Positions 1 through 10,860 of a DNA stretch of 43,422 nt are shown in pieces. A model generated the notes under the pieces. It had not been told where the DNA came from. It worked only from the letters and a program-made list of their open reading frames with translations, and searched no databases. A program made the translations under genes and the position numbers. Numbering within the stretch: position 1 is the first letter of the stretch; each line of letters opens with the position of its first letter. This DNA comes from Streptomyces silvae (GTDB lineage Bacteria > Actinomycetota > Actinomycetes > Streptomycetales > Streptomycetaceae). The stretch spans positions 1-43,422 of the forward strand of contig NZ_JAERUC010000146.1 in the NCBI RefSeq assembly GCF_016745505.1, in the 5' to 3' direction.

Positions 1-287
1 AGTCCTACGGCCGCGCCCCCACCTTCCTCGCCATGACCGGCTACGAACAGGTCCGCTCTGTCACCGCCGCGCTCGCCGGTGACACGGAGTCCGCCGACCG
101 CGTCGAACTCACCCTCCCCGAAACCGGAGTCTGCGGCGGCGCCGGACTCTTCGACGACCCCGCCGTCGGCCAGGCCGAAGGCGGCTGCTGCGCTCCGGCA
201 CCCGCCCTCGTACAGATCGGCACCGGCATCTCCGTGCCGGTCGCAGTCGCCGAGGACACAGCGTCCGGTGGGTGCTGCGGGTCCTGA
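1..287 (+). CDS. C-terminal part of ArsO-like flavin-dependent oxidoreductase (5' end outside window)
   Basis: Only the last ~95 residues are present; the frame is open from the first bases of the window and ends at a TGA at 285-287. The visible tail resembles the C-terminus of the NAD(P)/FAD-dependent monooxygenase-like proteins (ArsO/ArsT type) of Streptomyces arsenic islands. It ends in three cysteine clusters: VCGGAG, GGCCAP and GGCCGS. The gene lies 60 bp upstream of arsI on the same strand, which fits an arsenic detoxification operon. The cysteine pairs could bind As(III), which is inference. The nucleotide-binding domains lie outside the window, so the exact subfamily cannot be confirmed. 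Confidence 0.6.
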   Translation, partial: SYGRAPTFLAMTGYEQVRSVTAALAGDTESADRVELTLPETGVCGGAGLFDDPAVGQAEGGCCAPAPALVQIGTGISVPVAVAEDTASGGCCGS

Positions 288-347
288 AACACCGCACCCA
301 GGCCACTCCCGGCCTGGGCGCTACCACTCCGAGTCTGGAGGAACGTC

Positions 348-812
348 ATGTCACGCATACAACTCGCCTTGCGCGTCCCCGACCTCCAATCATCAATCGC
401 CTTCTACAGCAAGCTCTTCGACACCGAGCCGGCCAAACTGCGCGACGGGTACGCCAACTTCGCCATCGCCGACCCACCGCTCAAGCTGGTCCTTGTACAG
501 GGCACACCGGACGCAGACACACGCATGGACCACCTCGGCGTCGAAGTCGCCACCACCGAAGAGGTCCACTCCGCCACGACCCGTCTCCAGGACCAAGGGC
601 TGGCGACCGACATCGAGAACGACACCACCTGCTGCTACGCCCTCCAGGACAAGGTCTGGGTCCACGGCCCCGGCAAGGAACCGTGGGAGGTCTACGTCGT
701 CAAGGCAGACGCCGACTCAATGGCCAAGCAGAAGAACAGCACCTGCTGCGCGGGCCCCGTCACCGAAGCAGGCCCGCCAGCGCCCGTCGAGACTGGTGGC
801 TGCTGCCCGTGA
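348..812 (+). CDS. arsI: ArsI/CadI-family organoarsenical C-As lyase
   Basis: A 154-residue single-domain vicinal-oxygen-chelate (glyoxalase-fold) protein. ArsI is a non-haem Fe(II) dioxygenase that splits the C-As bond of trivalent methyl- and aromatic arsenicals, releasing As(III). The diagnostic vicinal pair is Cys95-Cys96 in TTCCYALQDKVWV. The expected metal triad is visible as Gln5 (SRIQLAL), His62 (MDHLGVE) and Glu114 (PWEVY). A GGAGG site lies just before the ATG. The tail after residue 125 adds two more vicinal pairs (Cys133-134 and Cys152-153), echoing the cysteine-rich end of the preceding gene. CadI, the cadmium-induced relative, is the alternative name, but the intact CC and triad favour ArsI. 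Confidence 0.87.
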   Translation: MSRIQLALRVPDLQSSIAFYSKLFDTEPAKLRDGYANFAIADPPLKLVLVQGTPDADTRMDHLGVEVATTEEVHSATTRLQDQGLATDIENDTTCCYALQDKVWVHGPGKEPWEVYVVKADADSMAKQKNSTCCAGPVTEAGPPAPVETGGCCP

Positions 813-829
813 CCAAGCTCGACGCCCAC

Positions 830-866
830 GGGGCCGCGACCGGAACAGGGGACCGATCGCGGCCCC
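830..866. terminator. Hairpin between arsI and the APH gene
   Basis: Perfect 10-bp inverted repeat GGGGCCGCGA / TCGCGGCCCC (830-839 and 857-866) with a 17-nt loop. It lies between the convergent arsI and phosphotransferase genes and could end both transcripts. There is no U-tract, as is common in Streptomyces. Confidence 0.55.
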
Positions 867-926
867 GCGCCACCGGCAAGGGCCGGGAGCGCGGACGGAT
901 GACACCCCCTGACGGCCTTCGCTCCG

Positions 927-1808
927 TCAGCCCCTCTCCCCCACGACCTCCCCGATCACCCGCCGTGCCGTCCCCGCCATCACCGGGTTCGACGTCCGGT
1001 AGTACGAGAGCTCCATGAGCGCGATCGACAGCGCCCAGCCCCGCGCCCGCTCCCACGTCGCCGGGTCCGCCCCCACCCGCGTACGGAAGGTCGGCCTCGC
1101 CTCGGCCCGGAGCAGGTACCAGGCCGGGATCAGGTCGACCGCGGGGTCGGCCAGGCCCATGCAGCCGAAGTCGATGACCGCGCTCAGCCGCCCGTCGCCC
1201 GTGACCAGGACGTTGCCCGGCTGGAGGTCCCCGTGGACCCATACGGCCGGGCCCTCGGGGGCAGGGGCCCGCAGCGCGGCCGCCCAGGCGTCGGCTGCGG
1301 CCCCCGTGTCGATCACGCCGTGCAGTGCGTCCAGAGCACCCCGGGTGGCCGTGTCCCGTGCGGCCAGTGGTTCGCTGCGGAAGGCCGGTGGGCCGTCGGT
1401 TGCGTCCACGTGGCGTAGCGCGAGGACGAACTCCGCGATGTCGCAAGCGAGTTCTGCGCCGCCCGCTCCGGCGCCCGGGTTGGCGCCGTCGAGCCAGCGG
1501 CACACCGACCAGGACCACGGGTAGCCCTCACCGGGCACGCCCTGGGCCAGCGGAGCGGGGATGGCGTGAGGGAGGTGCGGGGCGAGGTGGGGCAGCCAGC
1601 GGTGTTCCGTCGCCACGTCCCGCGAGCCGCCCTCGACGCGGGGCAGCCGCACGGTCAGGTCCGTGCCCAGCCGGTAGATGGCGTTGACCGTGCCGGACGA
1701 GCGGACCGGCTCGACCGGGAGATCCGCCCAGGCGGGGAACTGCGCGGCGAGCAGGCGTCGTACGAGTGCCGCGTCGGTCTTCGTCTCGTTGGCGTGCACC
1801 CGGCCCAT
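927..1808 (-). CDS. Aminoglycoside phosphotransferase-family (APH) kinase
   Basis: A 293-residue kinase-like protein of the APH/choline-kinase fold. The Brenner catalytic motif HGDLQPGN lies near residue 191, with the metal-binding IDFG about 20 residues later. Such proteins phosphorylate hydroxyls of aminoglycosides, macrolides or small metabolites; the substrate cannot be read here and there is no resistance context. The start is uncertain: ATG at 1808 has no good Shine-Dalgarno, and an in-frame GTG at 1799 gives an N-terminus (MHANE...) resembling Streptomyces homologues. The gene is divergent from the ATP-grasp gene, 70 bp away, and convergent with arsI. Confidence 0.8.
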   Translation of the reverse strand: MGRVHANETKTDAALVRRLLAAQFPAWADLPVEPVRSSGTVNAIYRLGTDLTVRLPRVEGGSRDVATEHRWLPHLAPHLPHAIPAPLAQGVPGEGYPWSWSVCRWLDGANPGAGAGGAELACDIAEFVLALRHVDATDGPPAFRSEPLAARDTATRGALDALHGVIDTGAAADAWAAALRAPAPEGPAVWVHGDLQPGNVLVTGDGRLSAVIDFGCMGLADPAVDLIPAWYLLRAEARPTFRTRVGADPATWERARGWALSIALMELSYYRTSNPVMAGTARRVIGEVVGERG

Positions 1809-1878
1809 GCAAGCCGAACCGGGCGGGCGTTGTCGACCGAAATCGGGTGGGCGGCGCGGCGCCGCTGCGGCAGGATCC

Positions 1879-2634
1879 ATGCCCATGCCCCTCGTACTTC
1901 CACCCCGTCTCACCGCGTCCGCCCGGATGATCCGCGACAGCGCCCGGCGGCGAGATCTGCACACCGTGCAGCTGCCGGACCAGGAGGTGCCCGAGGGGCT
2001 GCGCGGCGGGGACGCGTATCTGCACGCCGGTCCCTCCTTCGCCGACGCCGTGGCGCCCGCGCTGGGCGTCGCACCGCTCGAAGCTCCCGCCGACTGGCTG
2101 GCCCGGCTGCCCGCCGCGTTCGTCCGGCGTGAGATCCGCGCCGTCCCGATCCATGAGGCGTACGGTCTGCGCCGCCCGGTCTTCGTCAAGTCGCCGAACG
2201 ACAAGGGCATTCCGGCGCTGGTCTACGCGGACGGGTCCCGGCTGCCCGGGCCGGACGCGGTCGGCCCGGAGACGGTGGTGCTGGTGAGCGATGTCGTGGT
2301 GTTCGACGCGGAGTACCGGCTGTATCTGCTCGACGGGCAGGTCCACACCGGCAGTCGGTACGCCGTCTCGGGGCAGCTGGGCCTGGCTCCGCTGTCCGCC
2401 GAGGCACGCGCGTTCGGCTCGGACCTGCTGGCCGCCGCCGGGCACACGCTGCCGTCCGCGATCGTCGTCGACGTCGGCCGCACCGATGCCGGACAGTGGG
2501 CCGTCGTCGAGGCCAATGCCGCCTGGGCCAGCGGGTGTTACGCCTCCGACCCGGACCGTGCGCTGGACGTGGTGCTCAGGTCCGCCGGTCCTGCCGGGCT
2601 GGTGACGGAACGGGACAGGGCGTACGTACGGTGA
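1879..2634 (+). CDS. ATP-grasp domain protein of the R2K type
   Basis: A 251-residue single-domain ATP-grasp protein. Visible features are a nucleotide-contacting lysine segment (PVFVKSPNDKG, about residue 100), an acidic/basic strand (FDAEYRLYLLDG, about residue 145) and the C-terminal Mg-binding type segment EANAAWASGCY (about residue 210). The layout matches the R2K clade (formerly DUF4343), whose members are predicted ATP-dependent carboxylate-amine or peptide ligases of unknown substrate. Two ATGs are possible (1879 and 1885). It is divergent from the APH kinase, so the two may share a control region, and convergent with the zinc-ribbon gene 30 bp downstream. Confidence 0.72.
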   Translation: MPMPLVLPPRLTASARMIRDSARRRDLHTVQLPDQEVPEGLRGGDAYLHAGPSFADAVAPALGVAPLEAPADWLARLPAAFVRREIRAVPIHEAYGLRRPVFVKSPNDKGIPALVYADGSRLPGPDAVGPETVVLVSDVVVFDAEYRLYLLDGQVHTGSRYAVSGQLGLAPLSAEARAFGSDLLAAAGHTLPSAIVVDVGRTDAGQWAVVEANAAWASGCYASDPDRALDVVLRSAGPAGLVTERDRAYVR

Positions 2635-2664
2635 TGCCACGGTGCTGCCTCCCCCCGCGGCGCG

Positions 2665-3597
2665 TCAGCGGCAGGAGGCCCTCAGCTGCGCCGCCCCGTG
2701 GTGCGCGCCCACCAGCGCCGCGTCGCCCCAGTCCCGGCCCCGGTCGACCAGCTGCACGGCGAAGGTGTCCCCCTTGACCGGGTAGCTCCGTACGTCGACC
2801 GCGGTGCCCCGGTGCTCCGGCTGGTGCACGGCGAAGCCCGTATAGGCCGAGTCCGTGTCACGCGGGTCGGACAGGACCCGGTAGACCGTCGGGTCGCCCG
2901 CCACGTCGCGGTCGCGGACGCTTCTCGGTACGAACACCGTCAGCGCGCACTCGCGGAAGCCCGCCCCCAGGTGCCAGGACCAGACGGCGCTGCTCCCCCG
3001 GTCCTGGACCGGGCTCCCCGACATCGGGACCGCGCTGAACCGGCCGTCGCAGGAGCCTCCCGTGAAGCCACCCGAGTCGACGGTGTACCAGCCCGCGTCG
3101 CCGCGCTCGAAGCGCCCGTACTCCGCGTACTCGCCCGTCGTGCAGCCGGGGCCGGCCCACGCGGAGTAGCGGTAGCGGTCCGTACCGTCGGAGGGTTCGG
3201 GGAGTTCGGAGGGGTCGGTGGGGTCGGTGGGGTCGGAGGTCACGTCACCGGACGGCGCTCCGATGCCCCCGGGCCCCGTCGGTCCGATCCGGGTCGGGAC
3301 CCCGCCGCCGATCGGGGCCGGTACGGCGCCGGCCCGGCCCGCGGGCTCCGGGCGTGCGCTGCCCGACCCGGTGGCGAGCAGCGACACCGCGGTGGCCAGA
3401 CTGCCCGCGGCGACCACGACCCCCGCCGCCAGCAGCGCCTTCCGCCGTCGGGGCAGCGTCGAGACCCGGCCCATCAGCGTCTCCTGGGCGATCCAGGAAC
3501 CGCCCCCGCGAGGGGAGCGCGCCACGGAACCGCACCGGGGGCAGACCATGCCCGGCAGCGGACCGATGTGTTCGCCGCCGCAATGTTGGCACCTCAT
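2665..3597 (-). CDS. Zinc-ribbon, single-TM protein with extracytoplasmic domain, unknown function
   Basis: A 310-residue protein. The N-terminus is a zinc ribbon (CQHCGG...CPRCG, residues 3-24), followed by a basic stretch and one membrane helix (ALLAAGVVVAAGSLATAVSLL, about 50-70). A Pro/Gly/Asp-rich linker with the short repeat DPTDPTDPSE leads to a ~180-residue outer domain rich in Trp, Tyr and Gly with four cysteines that could form disulfides. The order implies a cytoplasmic zinc ribbon and an exported C-terminal domain. The gene starts 48 bp after the end of the upstream membrane protein on the same strand and may be co-transcribed with it. No Shine-Dalgarno is evident; a small hairpin abuts the ATG. 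Function not recognised. Confidence 0.75.
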   Translation of the reverse strand: MRCQHCGGEHIGPLPGMVCPRCGSVARSPRGGGSWIAQETLMGRVSTLPRRRKALLAAGVVVAAGSLATAVSLLATGSGSARPEPAGRAGAVPAPIGGGVPTRIGPTGPGGIGAPSGDVTSDPTDPTDPSELPEPSDGTDRYRYSAWAGPGCTTGEYAEYGRFERGDAGWYTVDSGGFTGGSCDGRFSAVPMSGSPVQDRGSSAVWSWHLGAGFRECALTVFVPRSVRDRDVAGDPTVYRVLSDPRDTDSAYTGFAVHQPEHRGTAVDVRSYPVKGDTFAVQLVDRGRDWGDAALVGAHHGAAQLRASCR

Positions 3598-3622
3598 GGC
3601 AGCACACCATGCCAGTGCTGCC
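3598..3622 (-). promoter_or_regulatory. Hairpin abutting the start codon of the zinc-ribbon gene
   Basis: Perfect 8-bp inverted repeat GGCAGCAC / GTGCTGCC (3598-3605 and 3615-3622). It begins one base upstream of the ATG on the minus strand, where a ribosome-binding site should lie. It could be the terminator of the upstream gene or a translational control hairpin. Confidence 0.35.
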
Positions 3623-3645
3623 CGCCCTGAGGGAGAGTTCCCGCA

Positions 3646-5460
3646 CTATTGGCGCAGTTCCTCGGGACACGGGGTGCCCGGCTGGAACTGGTACGGCCCC
3701 GCCAGACGGTAGACCCCCGGACGCGGTGCGAGGAGTTCGGTCCACTCGTCGCCGTCCCCGTCCTCCTCCACCTTGATGAGGCAGCCGTGGTCGTTGGTGA
3801 ACTCCTTCGGGGCGTCCCCGTCCTCCGCCGAACGCTTCTTGGACTCCTCGGTCTCCTGCGGCCGTTCCACGCCCTTGCCCTCGTCGTCGACGACGGCCAG
3901 CCACCGGGAGTACGGGATCCGGATCAGCACCCGGCCGGCCGACTGCACGCGGATCGTCAGCGTGTCCTCACCGGCGCGCTCCACGGTCGCGGGCGGGTCG
4001 GCGAGCGGCACCGGGTCGACGACCCGGAACAGCTTCCAGTTGGCGTCGCGCCAGACCGCCTTCAGATACGGCAGTCCCTTCTCGACGAGCGCCGTCTCCT
4101 GAAGGGCTCCCGAGTCCGGCTTCCCCGTCGGCAGCACCACGTAGTGCACGGCCCAGCGGTCCAGCCACTCGCGGTAGTTCACCGCGTTGAGGGTGTCGTC
4201 GTAGAAGAGCGGGTTGCGCTTCATGTCGGCCTGGCGGTTCCAGCCGCGGGCCAGATTCACGTGCGGCAGGAGCGCCGAGGCCTCGCGGTGGCTGCTCGGG
4301 GGCACGACCTCGACCCGGCCGCGCTCCGCGCCGACCCGCTGGAGCTGGTTGACCAGCGGGGCCAGCGAACGGTTCCAGGACGCGGTCGGGGCGGTACGGA
4401 CGATGTCGTCGACGCCCTTGAAGCCGATCCAGAAGTTCAGCCCGGCGAAGACGATGACCAGCGCGTACCAGCGCCGGGTGCGTGGCGCGGTGTACGGGAG
4501 CGCGGCGAGCAGGACGACACCGGCGAACAGCATCGCCATGCGCGACACGTTCGAGCCGATCTGCGAGTCGACCACGTAGGTCAGCAGCGTCCCGGCGCCG
4601 TAGACCGCGGCGGCCGTCCGCACGGTGTGCCAGTCCCGGGGCACCAGGAAGAAGACGAACACCGAGTACAGGAAGGGCAGCGACAGGGTGCCCAGGGCCA
4701 TCGGCTGGGTGCCCGAGAACGGGAACAGCCACGCGGACAGGACCACCACCACGACGGGGGCCACGCCCAGCGCGTACGCCCCGGGGCGCCGTTTGTTCAG
4801 GAACAGCGCCGCCGCGACCACGCCCAGGAAGAGCCCGGCGACGGGGCTGCCCGCCGTCGCGAGCCCGGCCAGCGGCGCGGCGACACCGGCCTTCGCCCAG
4901 CGCTTGTAGCGCCAGCGGTGGGGCCAGCAGAAGACGGCGGCGACGGCGCCGAGCGCGAACATCATGCCGAGCCCGAACGTCACCCGGCCCGACAGGGCGT
5001 TGCACAGGTAGGCGAAGACCCCGGCGAGCGCGCACGCGAGGGGGTTACGGACCGCGGGCACCCGCACCAGGATCAGGGCGGTGAGCGCCGAGGACACGGT
5101 GCCGACGACCATCATCGTGGACCGGACGCCGAGCAGGGACATCAGGTACGGCGACACCACGCTGTACGAGACCGGGTGCATGCCCCCGTACCAGGCGAGG
5201 TTGTACGCGGTCCCGGGGTGGCGGCCGACGAACTCGGCCCAGGCGTCCTGGGCGGCGATGTCGCCGCCGCTGTTGGCGAAGAAGAAGAACCAGAGGAGGT
5301 GCACGGCCGCGGCCACCGCGGTCGTCAGCAGCACCGGGTGGCGCCGCAGACGGCTCCGTATCGAGCTGTCGGCGCCGTCGAGGTCTCCGGCCGGGATCCG
5401 GACGGGTACATCCTCGGCCGGCCTGTCGGCGTCGGCCCGTGTCGGCTCAGCGGTGGTCAC
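3646..5460 (-). CDS. Large polytopic membrane protein with soluble C-terminal domain (GT-C-like architecture)
   Basis: A 604-residue protein. A charged N-terminus of about 45 residues precedes roughly 11-12 hydrophobic helices spread from residue ~45 to ~350 (for example HPVLLTTAVAAAVHLLWFFF and YALVIVFAGLNFWIGF). A soluble, probably extracytoplasmic, domain of about 250 residues follows. Many helices plus a large outer domain recall GT-C membrane glycosyltransferases, but I do not see a clear catalytic DD/DE/ED motif, so this is architecture only. ATG start. It is the upstream member of a likely two-gene unit with the zinc-ribbon protein. A transporter label is possible but less supported. 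Confidence 0.7.
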   Translation of the reverse strand: MTTAEPTRADADRPAEDVPVRIPAGDLDGADSSIRSRLRRHPVLLTTAVAAAVHLLWFFFFANSGGDIAAQDAWAEFVGRHPGTAYNLAWYGGMHPVSYSVVSPYLMSLLGVRSTMMVVGTVSSALTALILVRVPAVRNPLACALAGVFAYLCNALSGRVTFGLGMMFALGAVAAVFCWPHRWRYKRWAKAGVAAPLAGLATAGSPVAGLFLGVVAAALFLNKRRPGAYALGVAPVVVVVLSAWLFPFSGTQPMALGTLSLPFLYSVFVFFLVPRDWHTVRTAAAVYGAGTLLTYVVDSQIGSNVSRMAMLFAGVVLLAALPYTAPRTRRWYALVIVFAGLNFWIGFKGVDDIVRTAPTASWNRSLAPLVNQLQRVGAERGRVEVVPPSSHREASALLPHVNLARGWNRQADMKRNPLFYDDTLNAVNYREWLDRWAVHYVVLPTGKPDSGALQETALVEKGLPYLKAVWRDANWKLFRVVDPVPLADPPATVERAGEDTLTIRVQSAGRVLIRIPYSRWLAVVDDEGKGVERPQETEESKKRSAEDGDAPKEFTNDHGCLIKVEEDGDGDEWTELLAPRPGVYRLAGPYQFQPGTPCPEELRQ

Positions 5461-5613
5461 TGCGACTCTCCCCGTCCTTGCCCGGGCCTGCCGAACCGTC
5501 CTAGTACCGCACGGGCCTCATCCGTATGCGGACAGACGCGTCCCGGCGCCCGTCCGTTGCTTTCGGGACGCTAGCATGCGGCATTTTCACCGCGCTGCCC
5601 CATCGGCGGACGG

Positions 5614-5647
5614 GCCCCCCGTCCCCGCCGGAGCGGGGGCGGGGGGC
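5614..5647 (-). terminator. Strong terminator downstream of the D-Ala-D-Ala carboxypeptidase gene
   Basis: A 14-bp stem with one G-U-type mismatch (5614-5627 and 5634-5647) and a 6-nt loop, ending 7 bp after the stop codon of the minus-strand carboxypeptidase gene. Very GC-rich, without a U-tract. Confidence 0.75.
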
Positions 5648-5654
5648 CGGCCCG

Positions 5655-8453
<2,799 letters not shown>

Positions 8454-8648
8454 CGATACCTCCTTGTGCGCCGCGGGGACATGCCCGCACTGTGTCCGAA
8501 CCATCTACCAGTGTCCTGTGTGAACCCTTGACCGAGCCGCTAGACGAGAACGACATACCTAACGGTTCCCTCACAAAGCACCCAGGCACCCTCGACAGAC
8601 CAATGTGAGAGGGGTCACCCTGTCAGACATCCACGCGGGGAGGCATGG

Positions 8649-9368
8649 ATGGGCAGGAGCCGCAGAACAATTCCGGAGGAGCTTCTGCTGCTCGCTCTGG
8701 ACCCGACCACGGGTACCACAGCGCAGCCGCAGTCGCTCGACCTCGGCCTGGCCGGGGCACAGCTAGTGGAGCTGGCTCTGGCAGGACGGATAGCCCCTGA
8801 CGGGGATCGTATCGCCGTGGTGATGCCACGGCCGACAGGAGATCCGACTCTGGACTCCGCACTGGAACTGCTGCGCCGTCGTGGCAGTCCGGTCCGGGCC
8901 GTCCACTGGATCGGCGGACCCCGACTGGGACTTCGCCAGATCTACCTCGCTCATCTGGAGCGGTGCGGCATGGTTCACGCCGTGGCGGGCCAGATGTGCG
9001 GAGTGCTGCCGACGACTCGCTACCAGGCGACGGACACGGCAATCAGCCGGGACATCAAGGCCCGGCTGGACAACGCGATCCGCACCGGCGTACCGCCGGA
9101 CCCGCGGACCGCGGCGCTCGCCGCACTGGCCCACGCGGTCGGACTCGGCAAGCACCTGTACCCCGGGAACGAGGGGCGCTCGTCGCGCTCCCGGCTCCGG
9201 GACCTGATCAGACACGACCCGATGGGCGGTCTCGTGGCGCATGCCGTGATGGACGTCCAGAACGGCGTGGCCGTCCAGCCACGCCGTAATCAGCAGACGG
9301 CGAGCGTGCCGTTGCAGCCGCAAGCGCAAGCGCGCCGAGGCAGCATGGCGCACACCTCCGTCCACTGA
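8649..9368 (+). CDS. GPP34 (GOLPH3-like) domain protein
   Basis: A 239-residue soluble protein with the GPP34 layout: an N-terminal EELLLLALDPTTG segment, a repeated helical core (LAGAQLVELALAGRIAPDGDRI) and a C-terminal helical part. In eukaryotes GOLPH3 binds phosphatidylinositol 4-phosphate at the Golgi. The bacterial members, abundant in actinomycetes, have no settled function. The ATG at 8649 is preferred because GGGGAGG lies 5 bases upstream; an ATG at 8645 is out of frame. It is divergent from the carboxypeptidase, and a strong terminator follows, so it is probably monocistronic. Confidence 0.85.
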   Translation: MGRSRRTIPEELLLLALDPTTGTTAQPQSLDLGLAGAQLVELALAGRIAPDGDRIAVVMPRPTGDPTLDSALELLRRRGSPVRAVHWIGGPRLGLRQIYLAHLERCGMVHAVAGQMCGVLPTTRYQATDTAISRDIKARLDNAIRTGVPPDPRTAALAALAHAVGLGKHLYPGNEGRSSRSRLRDLIRHDPMGGLVAHAVMDVQNGVAVQPRRNQQTASVPLQPQAQARRGSMAHTSVH

Positions 9369-9452
9369 CAGCACGACCGCGCGGACAGTTGCGCGGAGTA
9401 CCGAATACCGCCGCACCGACGTCCCCATGACCCGGTTCGGGAGCCGCACCAG

Positions 9453-9487
9453 GCGCGGGGCAGCCGGATCCACCGGCTGCCCCGCGC
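9453..9487 (+). terminator. Terminator after the GPP34 gene
   Basis: Perfect 15-bp stem (9453-9467 and 9473-9487) with a 5-nt loop, followed by TCTT. It lies about 85 bp after the GPP34 stop and before the Scr1-like gene. Confidence 0.8.
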
Positions 9488-9608
9488 TCTTGCGCGTGGT
9501 CATTTCGGTGTGGCCATTTCCCAGCGCGGCCGGGGCCCCGGGTGGCAATCTGCTGAGCAAGCAGATACGCACAGCTACAACAGCTGCATAGCCGGAGGTG
9601 CCGTTCCC

Positions 9609-10466
9609 GTGCCGACCAACGTCAATCCCACTGTCAGGCGACGCCGGCTGGGCCAGGAACTGCGCCGCCTCCGCGAGATCAAGGGCATGACGGCGGAGGA
9701 GGTGGCCGAGCGACTGCTGGTCTCCCAGTCGAAGATCAGCCGCCTGGAGAACGGCCGCCGCTCGATCAGCCAGCGCGACGTACGCGATCTCTGCGGGGTG
9801 TACGAGGTCGAGGACCACCGCGTCGTCGACTCCCTGATGCAGATGGCGAAGGACTCCCGCCAGCAGGGCTGGTGGCACGCCTTCGGCGACATCCCCTACA
9901 GCGTGTACATCGGCCTGGAGACCGACGCCGAATCCCTCCGGGTGTACGAGCCCCAGGTCGTCCCCGGCCTGCTGCAGACCCGGGGGTACGCGGAGGCACT
10001 GATCAACGGCGCTCTCCCCGAGACGCCGCCGTCCGACATCGAGAAGCGGGTGAACGTCCGGGCCCGCCGCCAGGACCGGGTCAACGCCCCGGAGCACCCC
10101 CTGCGCCTCTGGGCCGTCATCGACGAGTCCGCCCTGCGCCGGCTGGTCGGCGGCAAGCAGGTCATGATCGAACAGCTGGAGCACCTCATCGAGCAGTCCC
10201 AGCTGCCCCACGTGACCGTGCAGGTGCTGCCTTTCGACATGGGGGCGCACCCCGGCATCAACGGCCAGTACGCCATCCTGGAGTTCCCCGACGCCGCGGA
10301 CTCCAGCGTGGTGTACATCGAAGGGGTCACCAGCGACCTCTACCTGGAGAAGGCGAACGACGTGCAGCGCTACAGCGTCATGTACGAGCATCTGCGGGCG
10401 CAGGCGCTGAACGTGGACCAGACCCGTCAGTTCATCGGCGACATCGCCAAGAGCTACACGCGCTGA
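9609..10466 (+). CDS. scr1: Scr1-like XRE-family regulator with DUF5753 domain
   Basis: A 285-residue protein: an N-terminal XRE helix-turn-helix (LGQELRRLREIKGMTAEEVAERL to KISRLENGRRS, about residues 14-52), then a DUF5753 domain (LQTRGYAEALING, VTVQVLPFDMGAHPG, VVYIEG). The GTG at 9609 is chosen because GGAGGT lies 8 bases upstream and the protein then starts MPTNVNP as in homologues. Family members act with a small DUF397 partner, which follows 187 bp downstream. In S. coelicolor the Scr1/Scr2 pair is a positive regulator of antibiotic production. The neighbouring carboxypeptidase and GPP34 genes suggest this is the orthologous locus, from memory of gene order. Confidence 0.85.
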   Translation: MPTNVNPTVRRRRLGQELRRLREIKGMTAEEVAERLLVSQSKISRLENGRRSISQRDVRDLCGVYEVEDHRVVDSLMQMAKDSRQQGWWHAFGDIPYSVYIGLETDAESLRVYEPQVVPGLLQTRGYAEALINGALPETPPSDIEKRVNVRARRQDRVNAPEHPLRLWAVIDESALRRLVGGKQVMIEQLEHLIEQSQLPHVTVQVLPFDMGAHPGINGQYAILEFPDAADSSVVYIEGVTSDLYLEKANDVQRYSVMYEHLRAQALNVDQTRQFIGDIAKSYTR

Positions 10467-10577
10467 AAGCCCCGTGAGCCAGGTGGGGGCGGGAAGATAC
10501 ACCGCCACCACCTCGCAGCGGAAGACCCGCATGGAATAAGCCATCCGGTCGAGTGAACGGCCCCACCACCGGGCGAT

Positions 10578-10605
10578 GTTGGCGAGTAGCGTCGATCACG
10601 CCAAC
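10578..10605. promoter_or_regulatory. Inverted repeat upstream of the DUF397 (scr2-like) gene
   Basis: GTTGGCG (10578-10584) and CGCCAAC (10599-10605) form a perfect 7-bp inverted repeat with a 14-nt spacer, about 50 bp upstream of the DUF397 start. A further GTTGG follows at 10614. This is a candidate Scr1 operator or a promoter-proximal hairpin; inference from position only. Confidence 0.4.
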
Positions 10606-10653
10606 AGATCGAAGTTGGTGCCTCTCACATCAACTCTCTGAACCGGAGTGAAC

Positions 10654-10860
10654 ATGGCCATTCTTCAGGGTGCTACGGAAAACTGGACGAAGTCGTCGTA
10701 CTCCGGCGGCAACGGCGCATGCGTCGAGGTGAAGTCGCCCGTCACACAGGCCATCGCCGTGCGTGACTCGAAGGCCCCCGAAGGCCCTTCGCTCTCCTTC
10801 GTGTCGGGAGCGTGGAACACCTTCGTGCGCGACGTGGCGTCCGGTTCCATCAACGCCTGA
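10654..10860 (+). CDS. scr2: DUF397 protein, partner of the upstream Scr1-like regulator
   Basis: A 68-residue protein with the whole DUF397 signature: WTKSSYSGGNGACVEV near the start, AVRDSKAPEGP in the middle and SGAWNTFVRDV at the end. DUF397 proteins are small partners of DUF5753/XRE regulators and have been described as toxin-like or co-regulator subunits. The ATG at 10654 has GGAG 5 bases upstream; a GTG two codons earlier overlaps that site and is less likely. The 187-bp gap with an inverted repeat suggests its own promoter, unlike the second pair in this window, whose genes overlap. Confidence 0.85.
   Translation: MAILQGATENWTKSSYSGGNGACVEVKSPVTQAIAVRDSKAPEGPSLSFVSGAWNTFVRDVASGSINA

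Noticed and set aside
927..1808. Aminoglycoside resistance gene
   Set aside because: APH-fold kinases are abundant in Streptomyces with many substrates; nothing here identifies an aminoglycoside.
3649..5574. 641-codon plus-strand frame opposite the polytopic membrane protein
   Set aside because: The His/Arg/Gly/Glu-rich translation is typical of antisense shadows, while the minus strand encodes clear membrane helices.
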